This document shows positions 1-8,449 of a DNA stretch of 64,000 nucleotides, in pieces. Under the pieces are notes generated by a model, which worked only from the letters and a program-made list of their open reading frames with translations, was not told the origin of the DNA and ran no database searches. The stretch comes from Duganella dendranthematis (GTDB lineage Bacteria > Pseudomonadota > Gammaproteobacteria > Burkholderiales > Burkholderiaceae_D). The stretch covers positions 1,116,001 to 1,180,000 of the forward strand of contig NZ_CP051684.1 of the NCBI RefSeq assembly GCF_012849375.1, read 5' to 3'. The position numbers and the translations under genes were made by a program. Each line of letters opens with the position of its first letter. Positions within the stretch are counted from its first letter, which is position 1.

Positions 1-92
1 GAAATCCCAATGAAATGAAGGGAATATGCTTGTTTAGTGGAGCAGATATGGTGTCAAATGTAGCCAAACAACAAGCGCTGAGACTTAACTAC

Positions 93-2534
93 ATGAAAAT
101 CACCCCGTTCACCGCCCTGGCCGCCGCCACGCTGCTGGCCAGCCTGCCCGCCCACGCGCAAAACGCCGACCGCAAGTTCGACGGCGTCACCCAGCGTGAC
201 GGCCATCTGGAAGTCCGCACCAGCGACGGCAGCTACCTGATCACGCCCTACTCGGCCGGCATTATCGAAACCACCTTCGTGCCCAAGGGCGAAAGCGCCG
301 ATCCGGCCTCGCACGCGGTGGTGCTGGCGCCGGCCGCCGTCAAGACCACGCTGAAACAGAAGGCCGGCGCCATCGAATACGCCACGCCGGGCCTGACCGT
401 GATCATCACCAAGTCGCCGTTCAGGATCGCCTACGCTTACAAGGGCAAGCCGCTGGTGGCCGAAAAACGCGGCTACATCCACGTCACCGACGACGTGGCC
501 AAGGGCAGCAAGGATATCAACAAGGGCGAGCCGCGCACGCTGGAGGCCATCGAGTTCGCGCTCGATAAAACCGAAGCCCTGTACGGCGCCGGCTCGCGCG
601 CGGTCGGCATGGACCGTCGCGGCTACCGCTTCACACTATATAACAAGGCGCACTACGGCTACGGCGAACACTCGGAGCTGATGGGCTACACCATGCCGGT
701 CGCGCTGTCGTCGAAGATGTACGCGATCCACTTCGACAATCCGCAAACTGGCTACCTCGATTTCGACAGCCGCAAGGACAACACGCTGACCTATGAAGCG
801 ATCGGCGGACGCAAGACCTATCAGGTGATCGCCGGCGACAGCTGGGCCGACGTGGTGGGCAACTACACCAGCCTGACCGGCAAGCAGCCATTGCCGCCAC
901 GCTGGGCCTTCGGCAATTTCGCCATGCGCTTCGGCTACCACAATGAGCAGCAGGCGCGCGACACGGTCAACCAGTTCATCGCCGACGACATTCCGCTGGA
1001 CGCCATCGTGTTCGACCTGTTCTGGTTCGGCAAAGAGATCAAAGGCACCATGGGTAACCTGGCCTGGGACAAGAATAACTTCCCCAATCCGCAGGCGATG
1101 ATCGCCGACTTCCAGAGCAAGGGCGTGCAGACGGTGCTGATCTCCGAGCCGTTTGTGCTGGATACCTCCAGCCGCTGGCAGGAGGCGGTCGACAAAAAGG
1201 TGCTGGCCACCGGTGCCGACGGCCAGCCGCTGGCCTACGACTTCTACTTCGGCCACACCGGCTTGATCGACATCTTCGGCGCGCAGGGCAAGGACTGGCT
1301 GTGGGATATCTACAAGGGCCTGCACCAGCAAGGCGTCAAGGGCGTGTGGGGCGATCTCGGTGAACCGGAAGTGCATCCGACTGCGGCGCGCCACGCCACC
1401 GGCAGCGCGGACCAGGTGCACAACATCTACGGCCATCAATGGGCGCGACTGGTGGCGGAAGGCTACCAGCGCGACTTCCCGAACGAGCGGCCGTTTATCC
1501 TGATGCGCGCCGGCTATTCGGGCACGCAGCGCTACGGCATCATGCCGTGGTCGGGCGATGTCAATCGCGGCTGGGACGGACTGCAATCGCAGCCGGAAAT
1601 CTCGCTGCAAATGGGCATGCAGGGCGTCGGCTATATGCACTCGGACCTGGGCGGCTTCGCCAACCCGGTGCTGGACAACGAGCTGTATCAGCGCTGGCTG
1701 CAATACGGCGTGTTCCAGCCGGTATTCCGCCCGCATGCGCAGGAAGAAGTGCCGTCCGAGCCAGTCTATCGCGAAGCAAAAACCAAGGCGCTGGCGCGCG
1801 AGGCGATTCGCCTGCGTTACCGCCTGCTGCCGTATAACTACACGCTGGGCTTCGACAACAATCAGCAAGGCTTGCCGCTGATGCGTCCCATGCTGTACGA
1901 GGAGCCGGGCAACGCCAAGGTGCGCGCCATGTCGTCCACCTACTTGTGGGGCAAGGACTTCCTGGTCACGCCGGTGATGAAGCCTGGTGCCACCACGGCC
2001 GACGTCTACTTCCCGGCGCGCAGCGCGTGGTTCGACTTCTACACCGGCGAGAAGCAGGCCGGCGGGGCCACGCGCTCGGTCGCGCTGACGCCCGACCACG
2101 TACCGGTCTACGTCCGTGCCGGCGCCTTCATCCCGATGACGAAAGTGGTGCAGACCACGCGCGACTACAACACGCGTCAGCTGGAACTGCACTACTGGCA
2201 CGACCCCTCGGCGCCAGCCGGCAGCGGCAAGCTATATGACGACGACGGCCTGACCGCGCAAGCCTACGAACAAGGCAAGTATGAGCTGGTGCGCTTCGCC
2301 AGCAAGCTGCAAGGCAAGGCGCTGTCGCTGCGGGTGGAGTCGGAAGTCGGCCAGCACTACCAGCGGCCGGAACGTGCCATCGCGCTGACCGTGCATAACG
2401 TCACGGCCGCGCCATCGTCGGTACGCGTCGATGGCAAGATCGCCGTCTATGCGTGGGACGAGGCGGCCAGGCTGCTCACCGTCGACCTGCCGGCCAGCGC
2501 GCAGGCCAGCCGCAGCGTCGAGATCGCGCTGTAG
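93..2534 (+). CDS. Secreted GH31 alpha-glucosidase
   Basis: Glycoside hydrolase family 31 enzyme of 813 residues, expected to release glucose from the non-reducing ends of malto-oligosaccharides in the periplasm or outside the cell. An N-terminal signal peptide ends in a typical ...PAHAQ site. The catalytic nucleophile lies in VWGDLGEPE (Asp about 421) and the acid/base in PWSGDVNRGW (Asp about 489), both classic GH31 positions. A beta-sandwich C-terminal part follows the barrel. The frame is open from base 15, but the ATG at 93 is chosen because the signal peptide begins there. The stop abuts the stop of the convergent helicase gene. It fits functionally with the amylase locus at 8450-16038. 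The exact substrate (maltose, isomaltose or xylose-type) cannot be read from sequence. Confidence 0.9.
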   Translation: MKITPFTALAAATLLASLPAHAQNADRKFDGVTQRDGHLEVRTSDGSYLITPYSAGIIETTFVPKGESADPASHAVVLAPAAVKTTLKQKAGAIEYATPGLTVIITKSPFRIAYAYKGKPLVAEKRGYIHVTDDVAKGSKDINKGEPRTLEAIEFALDKTEALYGAGSRAVGMDRRGYRFTLYNKAHYGYGEHSELMGYTMPVALSSKMYAIHFDNPQTGYLDFDSRKDNTLTYEAIGGRKTYQVIAGDSWADVVGNYTSLTGKQPLPPRWAFGNFAMRFGYHNEQQARDTVNQFIADDIPLDAIVFDLFWFGKEIKGTMGNLAWDKNNFPNPQAMIADFQSKGVQTVLISEPFVLDTSSRWQEAVDKKVLATGADGQPLAYDFYFGHTGLIDIFGAQGKDWLWDIYKGLHQQGVKGVWGDLGEPEVHPTAARHATGSADQVHNIYGHQWARLVAEGYQRDFPNERPFILMRAGYSGTQRYGIMPWSGDVNRGWDGLQSQPEISLQMGMQGVGYMHSDLGGFANPVLDNELYQRWLQYGVFQPVFRPHAQEEVPSEPVYREAKTKALAREAIRLRYRLLPYNYTLGFDNNQQGLPLMRPMLYEEPGNAKVRAMSSTYLWGKDFLVTPVMKPGATTADVYFPARSAWFDFYTGEKQAGGATRSVALTPDHVPVYVRAGAFIPMTKVVQTTRDYNTRQLELHYWHDPSAPAGSGKLYDDDGLTAQAYEQGKYELVRFASKLQGKALSLRVESEVGQHYQRPERAIALTVHNVTAAPSSVRVDGKIAVYAWDEAARLLTVDLPASAQASRSVEIAL

Positions 2535-4169
2535 TCAGATGCGGTCGAGCAGCTGCTGCTCGGCCCTTTCGCTCAGCACCAGCACCAGCTTCAGGCGCGC
2601 GCGCGTCATGCCGACGAACAGCTTGCGCAGCACCAGCTGATCCATCTCCTCGAAATCGATCTCGGTGAAGATGATGGCCGGCGCCGACTGGCCCTTGAAG
2701 CGGTACACCGATTCCGCCAGCAGGCCGCCGTCGCGGTATTGCGGATTGCCGAACAAATCGTATTCGCCGGTGAAGGACTTCAGCGTGTGCACATCGCTCA
2801 GCTGGTCGAGGTGCAGGATGGCCGATTTCTCGCGGCCGCGGAAAGACGCGATGGCGATGTCCTCGCGCGTAAAGCCGGCGCCCAGGCATAGTGTGACGGC
2901 GCGCCGCGTTTGCGCCAGCATCGCCTCGGTGTCGCCTTCCGGATACACCAGTTCCTCGATATCGGCGCCCTTGAACGGGCTGCCCGCTTCCACCGGCGTG
3001 TCGGTGGCGCCGATGGTCGCCAGTAGTTCGACGATCTGGCGCGGACTGCGGTAGTTGGTGTCAGAGTGCAGCGTTACCCAGCCAGGCAAAGGAACACTCT
3101 CCTTGCCGTACAGGTTTTGATTCGGATCTTCCAGCCAGATTGCGCGGCCTTCGGGCCTGAGCATGCGCAGCAAAATGTCGCGCCAGGCGGACGAGAAATC
3201 CTGCCCTTCGTCGACGATCAGCACATCGTATTGCCAGTTCGCCGGCAGCGGCGACACTGTCATTTCTGCTTCGATTTTTTCCCATACATCCGGCGCGGCA
3301 TAGTTGGGCGTATTGCCCTGCTCACGCGCGAAGGCGTCGCTCAGCATGTGGAAGCTGGTCACGCGGCCGCCGTCCGGTACCAGCGTCTGGATATGGTCGG
3401 CCAGCGGCCGGTTGTAGCACACGTACAGCGGACACAGGCCCGCTTCGATGGCGGCCGCGTATTCCGACAACGCCAGCTGCGTCTTGCCACTGCCGGCGGT
3501 GCCCATCACGCGCAGGCGAAACGGCGCGAACTCCAGCCGGTGCGCCCACGTTGCCAGGCCGCCCGACAGCCGCGCCACCATGCGCGCGGCATTGCCGATC
3601 ATCGCGCTCGGGTCGGGACGGAGGCTGAGCATATTGCCAAGGAAGCGCGTGACCTTGTCGAACTGCGCGTCGGCTGGCGCATCGCCCACCGGCAGGATGT
3701 CGCGCACCATTTGCGCCAGCAGGTGCTTGTTGCTGGCGTCGATGATGTGGCGCGGGTCCAGCCCGGCCAGGTGCGGATCGCGCACCAGGTAGTCCGGGCA
3801 ATACAGTACGTAGTCGATCGACAGCTCGCTGCCAAAGCGCTCGGTCAGCACGCGGATCGAACGCATGATGTGCTGCGCCACGCGGCGCGGCTTGCCGGCG
3901 TACTGCTTGACTAGGCCATCCGGCGTCTCGTTGAGGAAGCCGGCGATCTGCTCGATCAGCAGCACCCGGCCGTTCGGCGCCACGATCACAAAGTCAACCT
4001 GGTCAAACGCCGAGTAGCCCTTCTCCACATTAGTCCAGTGGACGCCGTGATAGATATGGTAGGGCGATTCCGCCAGCGTCGCATTCAGATACGCCAGCGT
4101 TTCAATCTCGCGCGCCGCCGCGCCAGTCGCCGACATCTCTTGCCAGCCGGTGGGATGAAGATGAGCCAT
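2535..4169 (-). CDS. NERD-like UvrD/Rep-family helicase
   Basis: Superfamily 1 helicase-like ATPase of 544 residues. The first 130 or so residues look like a NERD (nuclease-related) domain around VDFVIVAPNGRVLLIEQIAG. The motor has a Walker A GTAGSGKT, a Walker B/DExQ-like VLIVDEGQDF, a motif IV-like NYRSPRQIV, and C-terminal motifs V and VI (ESVYRFKGQSAP and FVGMTRAR). In a working PD-(D/E)xK nuclease the ExK lysine would follow the Glu of LLIEQI. Here it is Gln-Ile, so nuclease activity is doubtful. A second Met at residue 12 is a possible start. It ends exactly where the alpha-glucosidase ends, tail to tail. A role in DNA repair or defence is inference only. Confidence 0.8.
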   Translation of the reverse strand: MAHLHPTGWQEMSATGAAAREIETLAYLNATLAESPYHIYHGVHWTNVEKGYSAFDQVDFVIVAPNGRVLLIEQIAGFLNETPDGLVKQYAGKPRRVAQHIMRSIRVLTERFGSELSIDYVLYCPDYLVRDPHLAGLDPRHIIDASNKHLLAQMVRDILPVGDAPADAQFDKVTRFLGNMLSLRPDPSAMIGNAARMVARLSGGLATWAHRLEFAPFRLRVMGTAGSGKTQLALSEYAAAIEAGLCPLYVCYNRPLADHIQTLVPDGGRVTSFHMLSDAFAREQGNTPNYAAPDVWEKIEAEMTVSPLPANWQYDVLIVDEGQDFSSAWRDILLRMLRPEGRAIWLEDPNQNLYGKESVPLPGWVTLHSDTNYRSPRQIVELLATIGATDTPVEAGSPFKGADIEELVYPEGDTEAMLAQTRRAVTLCLGAGFTREDIAIASFRGREKSAILHLDQLSDVHTLKSFTGEYDLFGNPQYRDGGLLAESVYRFKGQSAPAIIFTEIDFEEMDQLVLRKLFVGMTRARLKLVLVLSERAEQQLLDRI

Positions 4170-4474
4170 GTAGTGAGCGCCGCCCTAATAAAAAATACAT
4201 TGTAAGTTATATACCCACGGGAGCCCGATCTACGCCCCTGTGGCAATCCTTCTATTTTCGCCCCTATTTTTCACTATTTTCTTCTGCTTTTTTCTATTAA
4301 GTGGGCTGCAGAACCAAACAGAGAAAAATAGAAGGAAATAGAAGGCCAAATAGAACGAAATCCACAGGGAGCGGGGGACGGTCCACCTACCCGATATAGA
4401 CCGCCTTCGACCATGTATCATTACTCATCGCCGCCGTCGTGCGATGACCAACACCAATACCTCGGGAGATGTCT
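4170..4474. repeat. Non-coding divergent region with an AT-rich dyad
   Basis: This 305-base gap separates the helicase gene (leftward) from the M2 peptidase (rightward). It contains a 134-base imperfect dyad bounded by CCCTGTGG (4236-4243) and its reverse complement CCACAGGG (4362-4369). Inside, CCTTCTATTTT (4248-4258) is mirrored exactly by AAAATAGAAGG (4325-4335). That copy is repeated in tandem as AAATAGAAGG (4336-4345) and AAATAGAA (4348-4355). The interior is markedly AT-rich in a GC-rich genome. No credible ORF lies here. It may be a miniature element or an iterated binding site. Which is unknown. Confidence 0.55.
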
Positions 4475-6286
4475 GTGACACCAAAAATTATCAGCACGCT
4501 GCTGGCCTCCGCCCTCGCAGCCACCAGCGTTACCGCGCTGGCCGCACCCGCTGCCAAACCCACCGCCGCCGAAGCCGAACGCTTCCTTGCCGACACTGAA
4601 GCCAGGCTGAATAAGCTGAACAACGAACAGTCGCGCGCCGCCTGGGTCGGTTCCAACTTCATCACCGACGACACCGAAGGCATCGCCTCCTACTTCGCCG
4701 AACGCTACCTGACCGCCTCCGGCGAAGCCGCCATCGGCGCGCGCCGCTTCAACGGCGTCAAGCTGCCGGCGGAATCCGCGCGCAAGATCATGCTGCTGCA
4801 GCAAACGCTGGTCTTCGCCGATCCGAAGGAACGCGAACAGTACGCCCAGCTGCAAGCCGCCATGAACGGCGCCTACGGCAAAGCCAAATACTGCTCCACG
4901 CCCGACAACTGCATGGCGCTCGGCGAAATGGAAAAAGTCCTGGCCACCAGCCACGACGAAGCCAAACTGAAGGAAATGTGGGTCGGCTGGCACGCCCAGT
5001 CGCCGTCGTACAAACAGAAATACATCGACTACGTCGCCCTGTCCAACAAAGGCGCGCAGCAGATGGGCTTTGCCGATACCGGCGTGATGTGGCGCTCGCA
5101 GTACGACATGCCGCCGGAAGCCTTTGCCGCCGAGATGGAACGTCTGTGGCAGCAGGTCAAGCCGCTGTACGACTCGCTGCTGACCTACACCCGCTACAAG
5201 CTGCGCGCCACCTACGGCCCGGACGTGGTGCCGCTGGACGGCCCGATTCCGTCGCACCTATTCGGCAATATGTGGGCGCAAAACTGGTCCAACCTGTACC
5301 CGCTGTTGAAACCGACGACGGGCGCCAGCAGCTACGACCTGACCAAGGTGCTGGAGCAACGCAAGACCGATGCCAAACAGATGACCCAATATGCCGAGGG
5401 CTTCTACACCTCATTGGGCATGCAGAAGCTGCCGACATCGTTCTGGGAACGCTCGCTGCTGACCAAGCCGCGCGACCGCGACGTGGTGTGTCACGCGTCG
5501 GCCTGGCCGTTGAATGAGAAGGACGACGTGCGCATCAAGATGTGCATCACGCCGACCGCCGAAGACTTCACCGTGATCCACCATGAACTGGGCCACATCT
5601 ACTACTTCCTGGCCTACACCAAGCAGCCCTTCCTGTTCCGCAACGGCGCCAATGACGGCTTCCACGAAGCCATCGGCGACACCGTCGCGCTGTCGATCAC
5701 GCCGAGCTACCTGAAGCAGATCGGCCTGATGGACCAGGAACCGGACGTCACCGCCGACATCCCGCAACTGCTGGAACGCGCGCTGAGCAAGGTGGCGATC
5801 CTGCCGTTCGCCTACTCGGTGGATAAATGGCGCTGGGACGTCTACTCCGGCAAAACCAAGCCGGCCGACTACGACAACAGCTGGTGGCAGCTGCGTGAGC
5901 AATACATGGGCATGAAGCGCCCAGTGCCGGCCAACGGCACCAGTGGCTTTGACGCCGGCGCCAAGTACCACGTAGCGGCCGACGTGCCGTATGCGCGCTA
6001 CTTCCTGGCCGACATGCTGCAATTCCAGTTCCACCGCGCGCTGTGCCGCGAAGCTGGCTACACCGGCCCGTTGAACCGCTGCTCGGTGTACGGCAACGCC
6101 AAGGCCGGCGCCAAGCTGCAACAGATGCTGGCACTGGGCGCCAGCAAGCCATGGCCGGAAGCCTTGAAAGCCATCTCCGGCGAAGACAAAATCGACGGCA
6201 ACGCGCTGCTCGAATACTTCGCGCCGCTGAAAACCTGGCTGGATCAGCAGAACGCCGCGCTGGCGGCGGCAGAGAAGAAGTCGTAA
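4475..6286 (+). CDS. M2 family peptidyl-dipeptidase (ACE-like)
   Basis: Zinc metallopeptidase of the angiotensin-converting-enzyme family, about 603 residues, which removes C-terminal dipeptides from peptides. A signal peptide (TLLASALAATSVTALAAPA) points to the periplasm. The zinc site is HHELGH (His and His of HEXXH near residues 370-374) with the third ligand Glu in GFHEAIGD about 28 residues on. The frame also has an ATG at 4469, but GGGAG at 4464-4468 would sit flush against it. The GTG at 4475 has the ideal 6-base spacing, so I prefer it. A palindromic repeat follows 24 bases after the stop. The length matches bacterial M2 enzymes. Confidence 0.88.
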   Translation: MTPKIISTLLASALAATSVTALAAPAAKPTAAEAERFLADTEARLNKLNNEQSRAAWVGSNFITDDTEGIASYFAERYLTASGEAAIGARRFNGVKLPAESARKIMLLQQTLVFADPKEREQYAQLQAAMNGAYGKAKYCSTPDNCMALGEMEKVLATSHDEAKLKEMWVGWHAQSPSYKQKYIDYVALSNKGAQQMGFADTGVMWRSQYDMPPEAFAAEMERLWQQVKPLYDSLLTYTRYKLRATYGPDVVPLDGPIPSHLFGNMWAQNWSNLYPLLKPTTGASSYDLTKVLEQRKTDAKQMTQYAEGFYTSLGMQKLPTSFWERSLLTKPRDRDVVCHASAWPLNEKDDVRIKMCITPTAEDFTVIHHELGHIYYFLAYTKQPFLFRNGANDGFHEAIGDTVALSITPSYLKQIGLMDQEPDVTADIPQLLERALSKVAILPFAYSVDKWRWDVYSGKTKPADYDNSWWQLREQYMGMKRPVPANGTSGFDAGAKYHVAADVPYARYFLADMLQFQFHRALCREAGYTGPLNRCSVYGNAKAGAKLQQMLALGASKPWPEALKAISGEDKIDGNALLEYFAPLKTWLDQQNAALAAAEKKS

Positions 6287-6310
6287 AGCCACCCCGCACG
6301 GCAACGCAAA

Positions 6311-6355
6311 GGTCTGACTCCGTACGGAGTCAGACCCCGAGCGCAAGCCTCGGGG
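6311..6355. repeat. Two-hairpin dispersed palindrome, copy 1
   Basis: A perfect 26-base palindrome at 6311-6336 has arms GGTCTGACTCCG and CGGAGTCAGACC around TA. It is followed at once by a second hairpin, CCCCGAG (6335-6341) and CTCGGGG (6349-6355). The same layout recurs at 22598 and 51618. This copy sits between two convergent genes (stops at 6286 and 6379), so it may also end transcription from both sides. Confidence 0.8.
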
Positions 6356-6378
6356 AGCGCAGTGCTAATACCGCCCAA

Positions 6379-6849
6379 TCAACAATCCGATCCCGCCACA
6401 ATCCCCTTCTTCTGCTGCTCGCGGCAACGAGGAGAATCACGCGCCATGGTGCGCTGGTTTTCTTCCTTCAGGCGCTCCGCCTCGCGCGCGCGTGCTTCCA
6501 TGATCGGCTGCGCCGCCGCCTGATCCTGCTCCAGCCCCGGCACATTGGCCGGACGCGTGATGGTCGCCGCCAGATCGGCAAACACCGGCAGGTTGGTCCA
6601 ATAAGTATTCTTCGCGCCGCTGACCCACACCGCCGTCACTTCCGGCGTGGCGATGCTGCTCACCCCATCCGGATATTGATAGGTGCGTACCACTGGCGCC
6701 ACGCCCAGCGCCTTGCCGTTTTCGTAAATGGTGGCGCCGACCGGCATGCTGTCGTAGGTCAGCATCGCGGTGCGCGCACCTGGCGCTGCACAGCCGCTAA
6801 AAACTGCCACTACCGCAGCCGCCATGGCGACGCGAACGATTTTTTTCAT
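6379..6849 (-). CDS. Small PEGA-like lipoprotein coupled to halogenase
   Basis: Lipoprotein of 156 residues. The signal segment ends in the lipobox VFSGC near residue 19, predicting lipid attachment at the outer or inner membrane. The segment TYDSMPVGATIYENGKALG resembles a PEGA domain, a small beta fold often found in surface proteins. The C-terminal third is charged and helical. The start at 6849 is fixed by GGGGAG just upstream and by a 4-base ATGA overlap with the halogenase stop, which implies translational coupling. No enzymatic residues are visible. The coupling suggests that it works with the halogenase or the TonB receptor, which is inference. Confidence 0.75.
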   Translation of the reverse strand: MKKIVRVAMAAAVVAVFSGCAAPGARTAMLTYDSMPVGATIYENGKALGVAPVVRTYQYPDGVSSIATPEVTAVWVSGAKNTYWTNLPVFADLAATITRPANVPGLEQDQAAAQPIMEARAREAERLKEENQRTMARDSPRCREQQKKGIVAGSDC

Positions 6850-8372
6850 TGTTTTCTCCCCTCGGTTTTTATAATAGGCGCCGCACAATGTGCGGCGATA
6901 AACGCGGCCTGCGTCGGCATCGCGCCCACGCAGTTCCGGATCACACTTTCCACTTCCTTCAGCAAACCATCGATCTGCGCCTCGCCAGTCAGGCCCACCA
7001 GCGGATGACTGGCGCGCGGCCGCACGCGCTGGCCATGCAGCACCTGCAGCCAGTTATGCTGGGTGAACAGCTCCAGCCCATCGCGGAACACCCGGCCGTG
7101 ACTGCGGAACAAATCGATCCGGTGCTGCAAATCTTCCGGCACCTCCATCTGCCGGCAGTAGTTCCAGAAGCGCGTGTCATCGCGCTCGGTGGCTTTGTAG
7201 TGCAGGATAACGAAATCGCGCGCCCAGCGGTATTCCTCATCCATCACCCGATTGTACTGCCGGATGTCGGCCGCCTCGAAACCGCCCGAGGGGAAGTAGC
7301 TGATCAGGTGCGCGATCGCCATTTGGATCAGATGAATGCTGGTCGGCTCCAGCGGCTCGATAAACCCGCACGACAGCCCGATCGACACCACGTTGCCATG
7401 CCACGCCTTGCTACGCTTGCCGGTGCGGAAACGGAGGGTGCGCGGTTCGGCCAGCGCCTCGCCATCCAGATTATTCATCAGAATGGACTGCGCCTCGTCC
7501 GCGCTCATGAACTTACTGGAGAACACATGGCCATTGCCGATGCGGTGCTGCAGCGGGATGCGCCACTGCCAGCCGGCGCCATGCGCGGTGGCGCGCGTGT
7601 ACGGCGTCAACTCCGGCGCATTCGCGCACGGCACCGCAATCGCCGTATCGCACGGCAGCCAGTGCGACCAGTCCTCGAACGGCGTATTCATCGCGCCTTC
7701 GATCAGCAGCGCGCGGAAGCCGGAACAGTCGATAAACAGATCGCCCGCGATCACCGTGCCGTTTTCCAGCACCACGGCGGTGACGTGGTTGTCCGCATCG
7801 CGCTGGCGCACCTGGGTGATCTTGCCCTCCACCCGCTGCACGCCGCGCGTCTCGCTGAAATTGCGCAGGAAGCGCGCATACAGCGAGGCGTCGAACTGGT
7901 ACGCATGGACGATCTGCGACAGCGGCGAATTGCCCAGCTCCGGCCGCGCGCGCGTGAACTTGTTGTGCATGGCGGCGACATTGTTGATCGAGTAGTGCTC
8001 CAGCGCCGACGCCTTGCCGGCCAGGTACTGCTGCAGCCAGTGCTGGTAGAAATCCACCGTCCAGCCATCCTGGCCGATCACGCCGAACCCGTGCACATAG
8101 CGGTCGCCGATGCGTCCCCAGTTGACAAACTCGATGCCCAGCTTGAAGGTGCCCTGGGTCTGCCGCATGAAATCGTCCTCGTCGAGGTCGAGCATGCGGT
8201 TGAACAGGTTAATCATCGGGATGGTGGCCTCGCCGACGCCGATGGTGGCGATCTGGTCGGATTCCACCAGCTTGATGTTGTACTGGCCCTTCAGCATCTT
8301 CGACAGCGCTGCAGCCGTCATCCAGCCGGCGGTGCCGCCACCGACGATGACGATGTCTTTTAATGGTTGCAT
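6846..8372 (-). CDS. FAD-dependent tryptophan halogenase-like protein
   Basis: Flavin-dependent halogenase of the PrnA/BrvH type, 508 residues. It has the N-terminal dinucleotide fold GGGTAGW (residues 11-17), the catalytic lysine in GTFKLG (Lys77, equivalent to Lys79 of PrnA), the halogenase signature WQWRIP (268-273), and CGFIEPLEP near residues 336-343, which carries the conserved Glu region. These enzymes make hypohalous acid from FADH2, oxygen and halide and pass it to the lysine. No flavin reductase or tryptophan pathway gene is nearby. It lies downstream of a TonB receptor in a glucan locus, a context known for BrvH-like genes of unknown natural substrate. The SD GGAG precedes the ATG. 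Confidence 0.9.
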   Translation of the reverse strand: MQPLKDIVIVGGGTAGWMTAAALSKMLKGQYNIKLVESDQIATIGVGEATIPMINLFNRMLDLDEDDFMRQTQGTFKLGIEFVNWGRIGDRYVHGFGVIGQDGWTVDFYQHWLQQYLAGKASALEHYSINNVAAMHNKFTRARPELGNSPLSQIVHAYQFDASLYARFLRNFSETRGVQRVEGKITQVRQRDADNHVTAVVLENGTVIAGDLFIDCSGFRALLIEGAMNTPFEDWSHWLPCDTAIAVPCANAPELTPYTRATAHGAGWQWRIPLQHRIGNGHVFSSKFMSADEAQSILMNNLDGEALAEPRTLRFRTGKRSKAWHGNVVSIGLSCGFIEPLEPTSIHLIQMAIAHLISYFPSGGFEAADIRQYNRVMDEEYRWARDFVILHYKATERDDTRFWNYCRQMEVPEDLQHRIDLFRSHGRVFRDGLELFTQHNWLQVLHGQRVRPRASHPLVGLTGEAQIDGLLKEVESVIRNCVGAMPTQAAFIAAHCAAPIIKTEGRKQ

Positions 8373-8387
8373 CTTCGCTCCAGAAGA

Positions 8388-8427
8388 GAAAAAGCCCCTT
8401 GCCGAACAAATCCGGTCAAGGGGCTTT
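8388..8427 (-). terminator. Rho-independent terminator after TonB receptor
   Basis: Read on the minus strand, the hairpin has stem AAAGCCCCTTGaCCG pairing with CGGCAAGGGGCTTT, and a T-rich end (GGCTTTTTCTC). It lies in the 77-base gap between the TonB receptor stop (8450) and the halogenase start (8372), so it should reduce halogenase expression relative to the receptor. Confidence 0.75.
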
Positions 8428-8449
8428 CACTTTACCTCACAACTTCAGC

